NCBI RefSeq assembly: GCF_900302445.1
Contig: NZ_ONZF01000009.1
Span: forward strand, 111,569-175,568
Direction of reading: 5' to 3'
Length of the DNA: 64,000 bases
From: Palleronia abyssalis
Lineage (GTDB): Bacteria; Pseudomonadota; Alphaproteobacteria; Rhodobacterales; Rhodobacteraceae
Made by a program: the position numbers and the translations under genes. The notes beneath the pieces were generated by a model, which had not been told where the DNA came from, ran no database searches, and was given only the letters and a program-made list of their open reading frames with translations. Positions 29,014 to 37,444 of this stretch are shown in pieces (position 1 is the first letter of the stretch; every line of letters begins with the position of its first letter).

Positions 29014-29298
29014 ATGTTTCACAGTGTCGAAATCACGGCTGCGCAGACAGCCGAGGGCGAGACGGTCTTCGACGTGCATCTCCATCATGCCTACGGACAT
29101 CGCGTCTTCGCCACGCGCAGCGCGCAGTATGAAAACGCCATCCTGAGCGCCGAAATGCTCAACGGCGATTGCGGCCCGGTTACCGACCGCGTCCACGAAA
29201 TCGCCCCCTCTTATCTCAATACCCCCCGCAAGACAGCAAATTCCGTCGCATCCGACCGCCTGGCAGAGGTGTTTCACGGCGTGACAAACAACCAGTAG
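29014..29298 (+). CDS. small hypothetical protein
   Basis: A 94-residue acidic soluble protein starting MFHSVEITAAQTAEGETVFD. A CCGGAGTCCCC site precedes the ATG. No motif is recognised. It stands alone after the LuxR-like gene. Moderate support from the ribosome site and the even amino-acid composition; function unknown. Confidence 0.45.
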   Translation: MFHSVEITAAQTAEGETVFDVHLHHAYGHRVFATRSAQYENAILSAEMLNGDCGPVTDRVHEIAPSYLNTPRKTANSVASDRLAEVFHGVTNNQ

Positions 29299-29718
29299 GT
29301 CTTTCCAACCGGTTCGATGGGACAGTGAGGCCGGATCATTGCAGTGACAGGTGATCGCACCCCAATTCCGAAAAACGCGGAGATGATCAGGGGGAGTGAC
29401 GACGACACGCCCCCGCGTTCAGGGGACCTGGGGAACGGTCCCGTCTCAGGCGAGCATAAGATCACCCGCAAAGCTGCTGATGCAGAGCAGGATGTTCGTC
29501 TCCAATATCCCCGCATCCTCCCGCGGGAGGTAGCCCCATGAACTCTTCCAAGCCGACCTGCCGCGCAGGCGACCCTGGCAGGGCCGGTCACCGCCGGGCG
29601 CGACATCACAGGGCGTTGTCCACATGTTTCGGACCCGCAAAACCCGCCCCGGTATTGCCCCAAGGCCCCCGGATGGAGGATCCTGCCCGAACGCCAAGCC
29701 GCTCCGGGAAAGAAGCCG
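29299..29718. other. unassigned stretch
   Basis: About 420 bp. A GTG-started frame (29344-29541) and an ATG-started frame (29538-29735) are open but show no domain. The second overlaps the next gene. I list neither as a gene. Nothing else is recognised. Confidence 0.35.
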
Positions 29719-30525
29719 ATGACCGAGATCGATGATGTCGAACCCGTCCTCTCCGAGGACCCGCTCCGCTGGGGCGCCCTGATGCTGCCAGCGCTTTCCA
29801 ATATCACCGCCCCTCCCGATCGACGAGTGGCCATGGTGCCCCCGTTCGACGGCTCGGCCATGCCCGCCGCGATGATGGCCGCGCTGAACCGGATAGACGC
29901 GGACCGGTTCTCCACGCGCGGCGACCGGGACACCGGGGCACACAAGGCCAGGCCGGGAAAAAGATACAATGTCGCCAACGCGACGAAAACCATGGCCACC
30001 CTCCTGCGGATCGCCCGGTTGCAGCTCGGCGCCCGTGGACCCGCGCTCGATCATCTCTACGACGCATACGCAACGCGCGAGGCCTGGATGAACAACAGAA
30101 TCGGCGCGGTGAGCGTCTGGGCCGAAAACCTGCGCCGCGCGTACAGTCACCTGCCTCTCTTCAAGACCGCCAAGGTGACCCAGATCGCGCTTGCTCGCAG
30201 CTTGCGCCATCAGATCGGCGATCCCGCAGGGCCGCACGCGGCTGCACGCCTCCTTGGTCTCCATCGGGCCTGGTGCCAAGGGATCGGCCTCCCCTTCGGC
30301 GGGACATCCGAAATGAACGGGCTCCTGGGCGCGATGGGCGATTTCAGCAAGCATTCAGACGCCCAGATCAAAGCAACGCTGCGCAAAATCGCGAAAACCG
30401 CCCCGCAAGGCAAAACGTCGAACGACGATATCGGACAGTTCATCACCCCGATCTTCGCCGAGGTAAGCGACGTTCTCGCCCCCATATTCCCGATCCGGCC
30501 CCTTGCAGGTAACGTCGGAAGGTAG
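29719..30525 (+). CDS. hypothetical protein
   Basis: A 268-residue, mainly helical, basic protein with no signal peptide. The N-terminus is acidic (MTEIDDVEPVLSEDPLRWG). The middle is Ala/Arg-rich (TMATLLRIARLQLGARG), and a Gly-rich segment (GIGLPFGGTSEMNGLLGAMG) lies near residue 195. I recognise no family. Its last codons and 3' flank resemble a sequence at 31153-31212, beyond the IS66 remnant, so part of it may be duplicated. Confidence 0.55.
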   Translation: MTEIDDVEPVLSEDPLRWGALMLPALSNITAPPDRRVAMVPPFDGSAMPAAMMAALNRIDADRFSTRGDRDTGAHKARPGKRYNVANATKTMATLLRIARLQLGARGPALDHLYDAYATREAWMNNRIGAVSVWAENLRRAYSHLPLFKTAKVTQIALARSLRHQIGDPAGPHAAARLLGLHRAWCQGIGLPFGGTSEMNGLLGAMGDFSKHSDAQIKATLRKIAKTAPQGKTSNDDIGQFITPIFAEVSDVLAPIFPIRPLAGNVGR

Positions 30526-30539
30526 ACCTGGAGACCGGA
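30517..30539 (+). repeat. 3'-end repeat, copy 1
   Basis: The last codons, stop and flank of the 268-residue gene (GGAAGGTAGACCTGGAGACC) recur with four or so changes at 31190-31212 (GGGAGGTAGACCCGGAGATC). The two copies bracket the IS66 remnant. The match extends weakly upstream in a way that keeps codon phase, ending in Gly-Arg-stop in both. Confidence 0.45.
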
Positions 30540-30599
30540 ATGCCGATACCCGGGAATGCTGCAGCGCGTCCCGCCAGGCGAACCGATAGGCAAAGCATC

Positions 30600-31106
30600 C
30601 AGGGGCCGATCACGCACAGGACGAGGGCTCCAAGACCGACGCGACCGCGAAGACGCCGCCTGCGGCCGCGTGCGGGTCATACCTGCCGCCAGCCACACGC
30701 GGGTGTTCGCCGGGACAAAGCATGCGGACAGCTCCCGGATCAACCGGGTCAGCGCCTCAGGATCGTAGGCTCCGCTGATCCACAGCCGGATAGTGCCTCA
30801 GCTCGTGGTGTAGGAGGCCGCGCGGTGTCGATCTCGATCGTGCATGCCACAGGCGCGGGATCGGTGGCAGTTCCACTATCGTCATGCACTGGCCGATCGA
30901 CGATCTCGACGGAAAGAAACAGGCCGCATCCGGCTTTGCCGACGCCTTCGACGCATGCGCGGGCCGCGCAGCCACTTGAAGATCAGGTTGGTATTCATCG
31001 AGCAGCGCTGCACCACCCACGTCACCGACACATCCGGTGCCGTCGTCTGCAAACAGATCGACCGCTTCTCCTCATCCGTCCAAAGACGCTTTGTCGGACG
31101 CGCCAT
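30600..31106 (-). mobile_element. degenerate IS66-family remnant (TnpA and start of TnpB)
   Basis: From an ATG at 31106 the minus strand reads MARPTKRLWTDEEKRSICLQ and VTWVVQRCSMNTNLIFKWLR, the N-terminus of an IS66 TnpA/OrfA. Further on, after frameshifts, GAYDPEALTRLIRELSA is a TnpA C-terminus, and VPANTRVWLAAGMT is a TnpB N-terminus. In an intact IS66 these two genes overlap at a stop/ATG; here they read through in one frame. TnpC and the rest of TnpB are gone. The element is inactive. Confidence 0.75.
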
Positions 31107-31189
31107 CACGTCCTGATAGTCGCGGCAGAGCAACGATGCCGGAGGCCTACTCCTCGCCTCGCATTCCAGATCGTTTTCCCGTCCAACCT

Positions 31190-31212
31190 CGGGAGGTAGA
31201 CCCGGAGATCGG
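31190..31212 (+). repeat. 3'-end repeat, copy 2
   Basis: Diverged second copy of the sequence at 30517-30539, preceded by codons reading FPSNLGR and a stop, against PLAGNVGR in copy 1. It could be the remains of a second copy of the 268-residue gene, separated by the IS66 insertion. Confidence 0.4.
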
Positions 31213-31252
31213 GACGACGGCTTGAAGGATGCTGTGATCTCTCAGTCCCTCA

Positions 31253-31720
31253 ATGGATCGCAACATGGAACCGCTTGTCGAAACCGTCCCTCCCCGCTAC
31301 CTCCGAGCAGGCTACTGCCTGCGTCTTCTCGCCTCGTGTGGCCTGCACACCGATCCCGATACGGCCGTGGTCCGGATCCGCGGCCTCAGCGACATCTGGC
31401 ATGCCCGAACCCACGACGGCATGCTAACCAACTGGTCCTTCTTTCGCGAGCACCTGCGCTGCGACCGGGCCAGGCAGGCACCGCAGCGCAGGTCCTGGCG
31501 TATCCGCCTGCGGCGCCTCGCCCACCGTCCCGCGGTCTGGCATGCGGCGGCCGTCTTCATGCGCCAGCGACACATCCTCGACGAGACGCACTTCATGAAG
31601 CAACGCGTCCTCTTCTGTCACGCCATCCTCCATGCCGACACATTTGCCGAGGCGCGGGAGATGGCCGATGACGCCTCCTACTGCCTCGAGGATGCTCAGG
31701 GCCGTGCGCCTTGGGACTAG
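31253..31720 (+). CDS. hypothetical protein
   Basis: A 155-residue basic protein, rich in His, Arg and Trp (LRRLAHRPAVWHAAAVFMRQ), with no signal or membrane segment. It starts at the ATG at 31253 (MDRNMEPLVETVPP). No motif is recognised. It lies in a decayed region between an IS66 remnant and a possibly degenerate stretch, so its status as a functional gene is uncertain. Confidence 0.45.
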   Translation: MDRNMEPLVETVPPRYLRAGYCLRLLASCGLHTDPDTAVVRIRGLSDIWHARTHDGMLTNWSFFREHLRCDRARQAPQRRSWRIRLRRLAHRPAVWHAAAVFMRQRHILDETHFMKQRVLFCHAILHADTFAEAREMADDASYCLEDAQGRAPWD

Positions 31721-32251
31721 GGATGAGCAGCGTCACGCCCGGGACTGAATGTAAAATTTTCTGGAAGAGGCTTTTTCGCACCCATGACGCCTTCCTCGGC
31801 GCGATCGCCAAACGGTCCACGGGCGTGAGAACCCGGCGTCGGCGACCGCGCGCTCCGGCCTTGCAGTCGACCCGGCAGAAGGCCCCACACCTCCGGCAGA
31901 CTGTCGGCAAAGATCCCGCCCGTCGAATGCCGATGGATCACCAAACGCCAGCCCGTCCTCCATCTTGAAGGAAGACGTGAGAGCAGCACGGCGATGCGTC
32001 CGATCTCGATCGCCGTGGTGTTTCCCGCCCGGTTGCAAAGAGGGTAACGGCCAGCAGCTCGTCGATGCTGCCAAGTGTCGTTTGCGGAAGGCTCGAAAAG
32101 ACGATCGATCCTGTCGTCGCAAAGATATGATGGTGGGATCGACAACGCTGACGACTCGGTCGGCAAGATGCATCGACCCGAGGCCTTGTCCTGCGGCGCG
32201 GAGCAACAAATCCGGCTGCATTGCTTGCCCATCAGCAATGCACTCTCGCAC
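31721..32251. other. unassigned, possibly decayed coding sequence
   Basis: About 530 bp. Two overlapping minus-strand frames (to 32349 and 32251) look as if one older reading frame had been broken by frameshifts, for instance VVSVVDPTIISLRRQDRSSF in one frame and RLPSRWRTGWRLVIHRHSTG in another. I cannot name a parent family, so I list it as unassigned. Confidence 0.3.
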
Positions 32252-33202
32252 TCACCCCCTGGCGTCGAAAAACCAGTCGTAGCTCGCGGCCAGACCATCC
32301 GCGAGACCGATCGAGGGTGACCATCCCAGCCGGGCCAGCAGACCGGCATCGAGAACCCGCGACGGTCGGGTCTCGCGCCGCGCCGGGTCGCGCACGATCC
32401 GGCCCGAATAGCCCGTCACGCGCGATGCCAGCACCGCCAGATCGGAAACTGAAATCGCGTGCTCGGAGCCAATATTGAGATATCCGTGCCCGGCAGCAGC
32501 CGTATACTCCGCCTTTGGCAGATCGAGGACGAAAAGCGCCCCATCCGCCAGATCATCCACATGCAAAAAGCTGCCCAAAGCATCGCTCTCGCCGATTGCA
32601 ACCTGATCCTGACCGGCGTTCCGCGCCGTATGGAACCTATGCAGGAAGGCCAATGGCAGATCCCCGGTCTCGGAATCGAAATCCCCTCCGGGCCCGTAAA
32701 GATCGGCTGTCACCATCGTGCGATAGTCGGTCCCGGCCTGCCGGTTGCAGTAGTCACACAGTTTCGTCCCCGTCGCCTTGGCCGTGGCATGGGGATCGCT
32801 CGACGCCGACAGCATGTCGATCAGGGACCGGCTCTCTTGCGCCGGGCCCTCCTCGCCTGCCGGGTAAATACCGGCAGGAACGAACCGCACCATCCGTTGC
32901 ACCCCGGCCGAACGCGCCTCGTGGATCACGTTCGCCTCCATCATCAGGGTATCGTAGATGAAATCCGCAGGCGCCGTCGCGCGGACCGCAGGCCCGCCCG
33001 ATCGGCCCGCCGCCATGATGATCACGTCGGGGCGCGTCTCCTGCAGGAAATGCCGTACCGCCGCCTGCTCGCGCAGATCGAGCGCGTCCCGCTCCCGCGT
33101 CAGACAGGTGATCTCCTCTCCGCCCATGCGCCGCTCTTCGAGCCGGCGCAGGATCGCCCGCCCCACCATGCCTTCATGGCCCGCCATGTAGATCGTCGTC
33201 AT
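32252..33202 (-). CDS. GDP-L-fucose-synthase-like protein with altered catalytic residues
   Basis: A 316-residue extended SDR of the WcaG/Fcl group. Seen: YMAGHEGMVGRAILRRLEER (family Rossmann motif GHxGMVG), CNRQAGTDYRTMVTADLYGP and LHRFHTARNAGQDQVAIG. The catalytic Tyr of YxxxK is His here (DPHATAKATGTK, codon CAT). The Ser/Cys segment that should read GSSCIYP is VPAGIYP, one residue shorter. The Lys and the later His remain. Epimerase and reductase activity are therefore doubtful. The ATG at 33202 gives the family length; upstream extension is spurious. It is separate from gmd by 25 kb. Confidence 0.8.
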   Translation of the reverse strand: MTTIYMAGHEGMVGRAILRRLEERRMGGEEITCLTRERDALDLREQAAVRHFLQETRPDVIIMAAGRSGGPAVRATAPADFIYDTLMMEANVIHEARSAGVQRMVRFVPAGIYPAGEEGPAQESRSLIDMLSASSDPHATAKATGTKLCDYCNRQAGTDYRTMVTADLYGPGGDFDSETGDLPLAFLHRFHTARNAGQDQVAIGESDALGSFLHVDDLADGALFVLDLPKAEYTAAAGHGYLNIGSEHAISVSDLAVLASRVTGYSGRIVRDPARRETRPSRVLDAGLLARLGWSPSIGLADGLAASYDWFFDARG

Positions 33203-33659
33203 GCTGGTTCGTCCCGTTCCAAAGCCAATCTCCGCTCCGGACCCCTGCAACAGGGCCCGCATCGCCTCTCCTCCCGAATACGCGATCGACAGGCCAATGC
33301 CAGCAAAAGCCGAGGCCTTGCCGGTGGCGACACCCGCCAGGCCGCGGCTATCCCTATTAGCCGAGCTCCGTCCCCAAGACCCGATATCGCCGTGATGTAG
33401 GAACGCAACAAAATTGCAGGACACAAGTCACACAAAGACGGCGCCGAGCTGGAGGAGATACGCACCAGGCTCTTTGTGAACTATAGCTCACAGGCCAGAC
33501 GGATTCGCCCCCTTGTCGTAGGGCAGCAGATCAATGCTAACCAGACTCCGGTCGCGGCTGGATGGAAGACCAGTGGCAGGTCAAATGGAGCGCGCAAACC
33601 GCCTCAAGATATAGTCGTCAAGAGGATCGGAGGTGACCGGCATTACGCTCACTTCGCCG
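33203..33659. other. unassigned stretch
   Basis: About 460 bp between two minus-strand genes. A plus-strand frame of 72 codons (33476-33694) has no domain and runs into the end of the next gene. The promoter of the fucose-synthase-like gene must lie near 33203-33300. Nothing else is identified. Confidence 0.35.
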
Positions 33660-35030
33660 TTATTCATTTTCGTGGGAAATCTCAATATCGTTGAGCTGCT
33701 CTTTTAGCCAGGTTACAAATTTTTCTTGCGCAGCTGAAGCGGAAAAGTGCTTCTTGGCCTTTGAAAGGGCTCTTTGCCCCATCTTGATCCTCAAATTTTC
33801 GTCTTGTGCAAGAGCTATGACCGTCGACGCAAAGTCATCGGGGTCGTTGGCTTTACATACAGAATGGGTTGCGATGTCCTCAACGCCTTGCAATGTGATT
33901 GATGTGGCGACGATCGCCTTTCCCAAGGCCATGGCCTCGATCAGTTTGATCTTGAGGCCGGATCCGAATGTAAGGGGAGATATAACAACTCCTGATCTAT
34001 CATACATCTGCGCCAGGTCGTCGACGACACCCAGGAAGTTTACCGACGGAGTGCCCGAAAAATCCCTCATCCCTAGGGAAACGGTTCCGGCAACGTTCAA
34101 TTTGGCACCTGGCACTGAATCCAAAACCTTCGGCCAACAATTCTGCAAAAACCACTTCAATCCGGAGATGTTGGGTTCTGTATTGCTTCCGACAAAAAGG
34201 ATTTCCGCGGCATTGCCGGGTCGAGGTTCGTGTACTGTCGAGAATGATATCGGAACGGTTATGACCGGTTGCCCGGGCAAGTTCTCTTCGACAAACCCTG
34301 CCTCCGATTGTTGTATTGCGATTACGAGGTCGGCACGACCGAGCATTGCGACCTCGTCCACCATATTGATGGAGGCAACGGAGTCAGTGGTTCCCTTTGT
34401 GACAGCCATTTCGGCACGGGGGTGAAAAAGATCATGCATGATGGTCGCGGTGGATCGCGCCTTGGGTCCAAGAACATCGAACACTTCTGTCTGGAAAATA
34501 TAATCTGCAATGACGATCGAGCCATCGGGTATATGGCTTGCGGCGTAGGCTTTGTCCGCCTGTGTCCAGGGCATTGCAATACTGTAAGGCGCTTTTCGGT
34601 CCTGAAGCCATTTGAGATTTATACCTGCGCGTCCTGCCGCCTTTGCCAGGACACCGTGGACCGCCGATATCCATATGGAGGGACTCAATGCAACGAGATA
34701 TCGCCCAAGCCGGATCGAACCGCGCACATGGTGACGGGAGAATATGCTCATTTCAGGCCGAAGGCGAAGAATAGGCATCCGACCGAATAGTGAAGGGGAA
34801 GGCTGGATCAGGCTGGATGTCAGTCCAGCGCGGTCCACGGCATTTGCCAGATCTAGCAAATAGGCTGAACTGCCATTCGTGCGTCCGACCAAACGCTGCC
34901 GGCTGACAAACACCACATGACATTGTTCAGGCACTGGAATCTCCAAACGCAAGGTAGTTTGATTGCAGCTCTGAGTGAAACGCGAGCGCGAGTAAAGCAG
35001 GTTTGGCGATGGATTGAGTGGCTCGGCCAT
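33660..35030 (-). CDS. glycosyltransferase family 4 (GT-B), AT-richer than neighbours
   Basis: A 456-residue GT-B enzyme. The N-terminal part has VVFVSRQRLVGRTNGSSAYL. The C-terminal domain has ILFVGSNTEPNISGLKWFLQ, VNFLGVVDDLAQMYDRSGVV and VISPLTFGSGLKIKLIEAMA, the last being the family E-containing loop. The pattern is that of GT4 enzymes with Glyco_trans_1_4 domains. I took the ATG at 35030; the frame opens to 35147. The gene is visibly richer in A/T and in rarer codons than the genes around it, which suggests recent transfer. Confidence 0.87.
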   Translation of the reverse strand: MAEPLNPSPNLLYSRSRFTQSCNQTTLRLEIPVPEQCHVVFVSRQRLVGRTNGSSAYLLDLANAVDRAGLTSSLIQPSPSLFGRMPILRLRPEMSIFSRHHVRGSIRLGRYLVALSPSIWISAVHGVLAKAAGRAGINLKWLQDRKAPYSIAMPWTQADKAYAASHIPDGSIVIADYIFQTEVFDVLGPKARSTATIMHDLFHPRAEMAVTKGTTDSVASINMVDEVAMLGRADLVIAIQQSEAGFVEENLPGQPVITVPISFSTVHEPRPGNAAEILFVGSNTEPNISGLKWFLQNCWPKVLDSVPGAKLNVAGTVSLGMRDFSGTPSVNFLGVVDDLAQMYDRSGVVISPLTFGSGLKIKLIEAMALGKAIVATSITLQGVEDIATHSVCKANDPDDFASTVIALAQDENLRIKMGQRALSKAKKHFSASAAQEKFVTWLKEQLNDIEISHENE

Positions 35031-35216
35031 TCCGAGCGTAGAGTAAGGACGTGGCTCCGGAGGCGGCGACGTACAGCTTCTCCGTATCGGTGACGACGAT
35101 CTGATGGCCGTGATCCAGCGGGTCTTCCATCGAGAAGTGACCCCCAACCGGATAATTCAGGCCGCATATTCGGCTCGGCAGGGCGACAATCTGACCTCAA
35201 ACCGCGGGCAGTCATA

Positions 35217-36449
35217 TTATCTATGCTGCGGGATGAGTTCCGCACCCGCCGGGAGGGGGAGGTCTTGTGTCCCGATCTCTTCTGCCGCCAGTTCAACACG
35301 GGCCTCGCTCCAGGATGGAACCAGCCACAACCACCATAGCCCGGCGAGCCCCTGCGCCGTGACCGTCAGTCTGTGAGCTGCAGCCAAATCGGATAGTTTG
35401 GCCGCAACCGAAGCCGGTGGGGAAGCCCACTCCAGACCGGGAGAGGGAGGCTGCTCGAGCCGCACATCCTCACAGGGTCCGCCCGTGGCCGCCCGGATAC
35501 GGATTTCCAGAGGTGATCTTGCCGCCGGACGACGGCGCCGTAGCCGTTCTGAGAGCGATGTGAACAGATCGATGACGGATCGCGGTCGCCTCAGGAGCCG
35601 GCGGATCGCATCGACTTTCCGGCGCGCCTTCAGGCTTTCTACCAGACCTTGATACTCAAGCGCCCCGCTCAGGGCGCCGATACGTCTTCGAAGGGCGTCT
35701 GCCAAGTCAGCCGCAACGGTCTGTTGAGCAACCATGCGTTCCTGGGCCGCGAGCATGCGGCCCAACGCCCTGGTCGACAATCGATAGGAAAGCGATGCTG
35801 AATGCCGTCTGTAAAGATACATCGGCTCCGGGAGCAAAAGGCAGTCACCCCTTTGCAGCATAAGGCGCGTGTAGAAATCGAAATCTTCGGCAATTTCCAA
35901 GGTTTCATCGTACCTCAATCCATTCAACGCATCACGAGCGATCAGCATCTTGAGATACCCGAAGGGCGGCTGGTTCTGCGCGGGGTCTTCGGAGGCGATG
36001 AGATCCGCTGCCCCGATACGATGGGGTGATTTCAGACCGAGGGACTGCAGAAGCGTACGACCGGCCCCGTCGGGAAACTCCGAGAAAAACAACATGTCGT
36101 CCGCGACCATGGAAACGCCAGCCTGGCGTGCGGCGACAAGCAGGCGGCGCAACCGGTCGGGGTGGATCAGATCATCGCTGTCCATGATGGCAATCCAGTC
36201 GCCCGATGCCTGATCGAGAGCCCGGTTGCGCGCGGCCGATACCCCGACATTGGTTTCGTTCTCGAGGAGAACGACCCTTTCATCACGGGCAGTCCAGGCT
36301 CGTATCACCGCCACGGACCCGTCCGGAGAGGCGTCGTCCGTGATGAGTAGCTCGAGGTCGGCATGCGTTTGGCGCATGACAGACGCGATCGCGGCCTCGA
36401 TGTAGGCTTCGCCCTGGTAGTTTGCCATGATCACCGAGACCTTCGTCAT
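35217..36449 (-). CDS. glycosyltransferase family 2
   Basis: A 410-residue GT-A enzyme. Seen: VSVIMANYQGEAYIEAAIAS, LELLITDDASPDGSVAVI, GVSAARNRALDQASGDWIAI and the metal-binding MDSDD. The C-terminal ~150 residues are an Arg-rich helical region and an unassigned domain. The ATG at 36449 is preferred; a TTG lies 6 nt upstream. It diverges from the GH16 gene, with a ~200-bp promoter region between. Its sugar is unknown; the setting is exopolysaccharide assembly. Confidence 0.9.
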   Translation of the reverse strand: MTKVSVIMANYQGEAYIEAAIASVMRQTHADLELLITDDASPDGSVAVIRAWTARDERVVLLENETNVGVSAARNRALDQASGDWIAIMDSDDLIHPDRLRRLLVAARQAGVSMVADDMLFFSEFPDGAGRTLLQSLGLKSPHRIGAADLIASEDPAQNQPPFGYLKMLIARDALNGLRYDETLEIAEDFDFYTRLMLQRGDCLLLPEPMYLYRRHSASLSYRLSTRALGRMLAAQERMVAQQTVAADLADALRRRIGALSGALEYQGLVESLKARRKVDAIRRLLRRPRSVIDLFTSLSERLRRRRPAARSPLEIRIRAATGGPCEDVRLEQPPSPGLEWASPPASVAAKLSDLAAAHRLTVTAQGLAGLWWLWLVPSWSEARVELAAEEIGTQDLPLPAGAELIPQHR

Positions 36450-36646
36450 GTCCAACCCCAGTCAGCAACAAGTTCCATACAACGCGCATAAGGAGTGCCC
36501 GATCTGGGGATGGCAACGATGTTTTCCACGGTCAGCACTTGCTGAAATCAAGATCTCGGGGTCTCGGGCGATCTGCAGAGCTGTCATTTTACTTCAGCCG
36601 TCATACCTACGAAGGTAAATTACGCCACGGATGGAAGCCGTTCCCC

Positions 36647-37444
36647 ATGTCACTTCAACCTTTCACGACAATTGCGCGTATGGCTCTACTCGCGGGCATC
36701 CTCGTCACGCCGCTTTCGCCTTCGGTCGCGCAGGATACGTCGCGCGTGACCACCTCCCCAATCCTCGACGAGTTCGAGCGGTTCGACCGGAAGCGGTGGT
36801 ACGTCTCCGAGGGTTGGAGCAACGGGGACCACCAGAATTGCACCTGGTCGGGCGACGCATTGGCAAAGTCGCAAGACAGAGGCGTGGAACTCAAGTTCCT
36901 GTCGGCCGACGTGACCGGTGGCGACCCGCTCTGCGCCGAGATCCAGACCCGCGCATGGTTTCGCTACGGCACTTTCGAGGTTCGCATGCGCACCGATCTC
37001 GCATCGGGTCTCAATGCGGCCTTCTTCCTCTACGCCGGTCCAGTCCATAACCAGCCACATGACGAAATCGATTTCGAACTCCTGACCAAATCTCCCAACC
37101 TCCTGTGGCTCAATCACTGGGTGGACGGGGATGACAGGGGGGAAGGCGAAACCATTACCTTCGAAGGCGATCCCGAAGGGTTTCATGACTATGCCTTGAT
37201 CTGGGAGCCAGACCGGGTGAGATGGTTCGTGGACGGGGAGCTCGTCCGAGACGTAACCGATCCAATTCCGTCCCGCCGCATGAAAGTCTATTTTAGCCAC
37301 TGGGGAAGTGGGACGCTTTCGGAATGGATGGGAAAATACGAAAAGCCCGGTACGCCCGTCGTGATGGAAATCACGCGTTTCGCCTACACGCCCCCTGGCA
37401 TGGACTGTAGTTTCCCCGATTCAATCACCTGCGACCTGCCGTGA
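36647..37444 (+). CDS. exported GH16 family glycoside hydrolase (ExoK-like)
   Basis: A 264-residue exported enzyme. The signal peptide is ARMALLAGILVTPLSPSVAQ (cleavage after the Ala-Gln). The GH16 domain has the catalytic E-x-D-x-x-E in HDEIDFELL, a conserved WFRYGTFEVRMRTDLASGLN strand pair and HDYALIWEPDRVRWFVDGE. ExoK-type enzymes cut nascent beta-glucan or succinoglycan chains and so set polymer length. I chose the ATG at 36647 over 36539 because of the signal peptide. The TGA overlaps the GTG start of the polymerase (GTGA), so both are co-translated. Confidence 0.92.
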   Translation: MSLQPFTTIARMALLAGILVTPLSPSVAQDTSRVTTSPILDEFERFDRKRWYVSEGWSNGDHQNCTWSGDALAKSQDRGVELKFLSADVTGGDPLCAEIQTRAWFRYGTFEVRMRTDLASGLNAAFFLYAGPVHNQPHDEIDFELLTKSPNLLWLNHWVDGDDRGEGETITFEGDPEGFHDYALIWEPDRVRWFVDGELVRDVTDPIPSRRMKVYFSHWGSGTLSEWMGKYEKPGTPVVMEITRFAYTPPGMDCSFPDSITCDLP

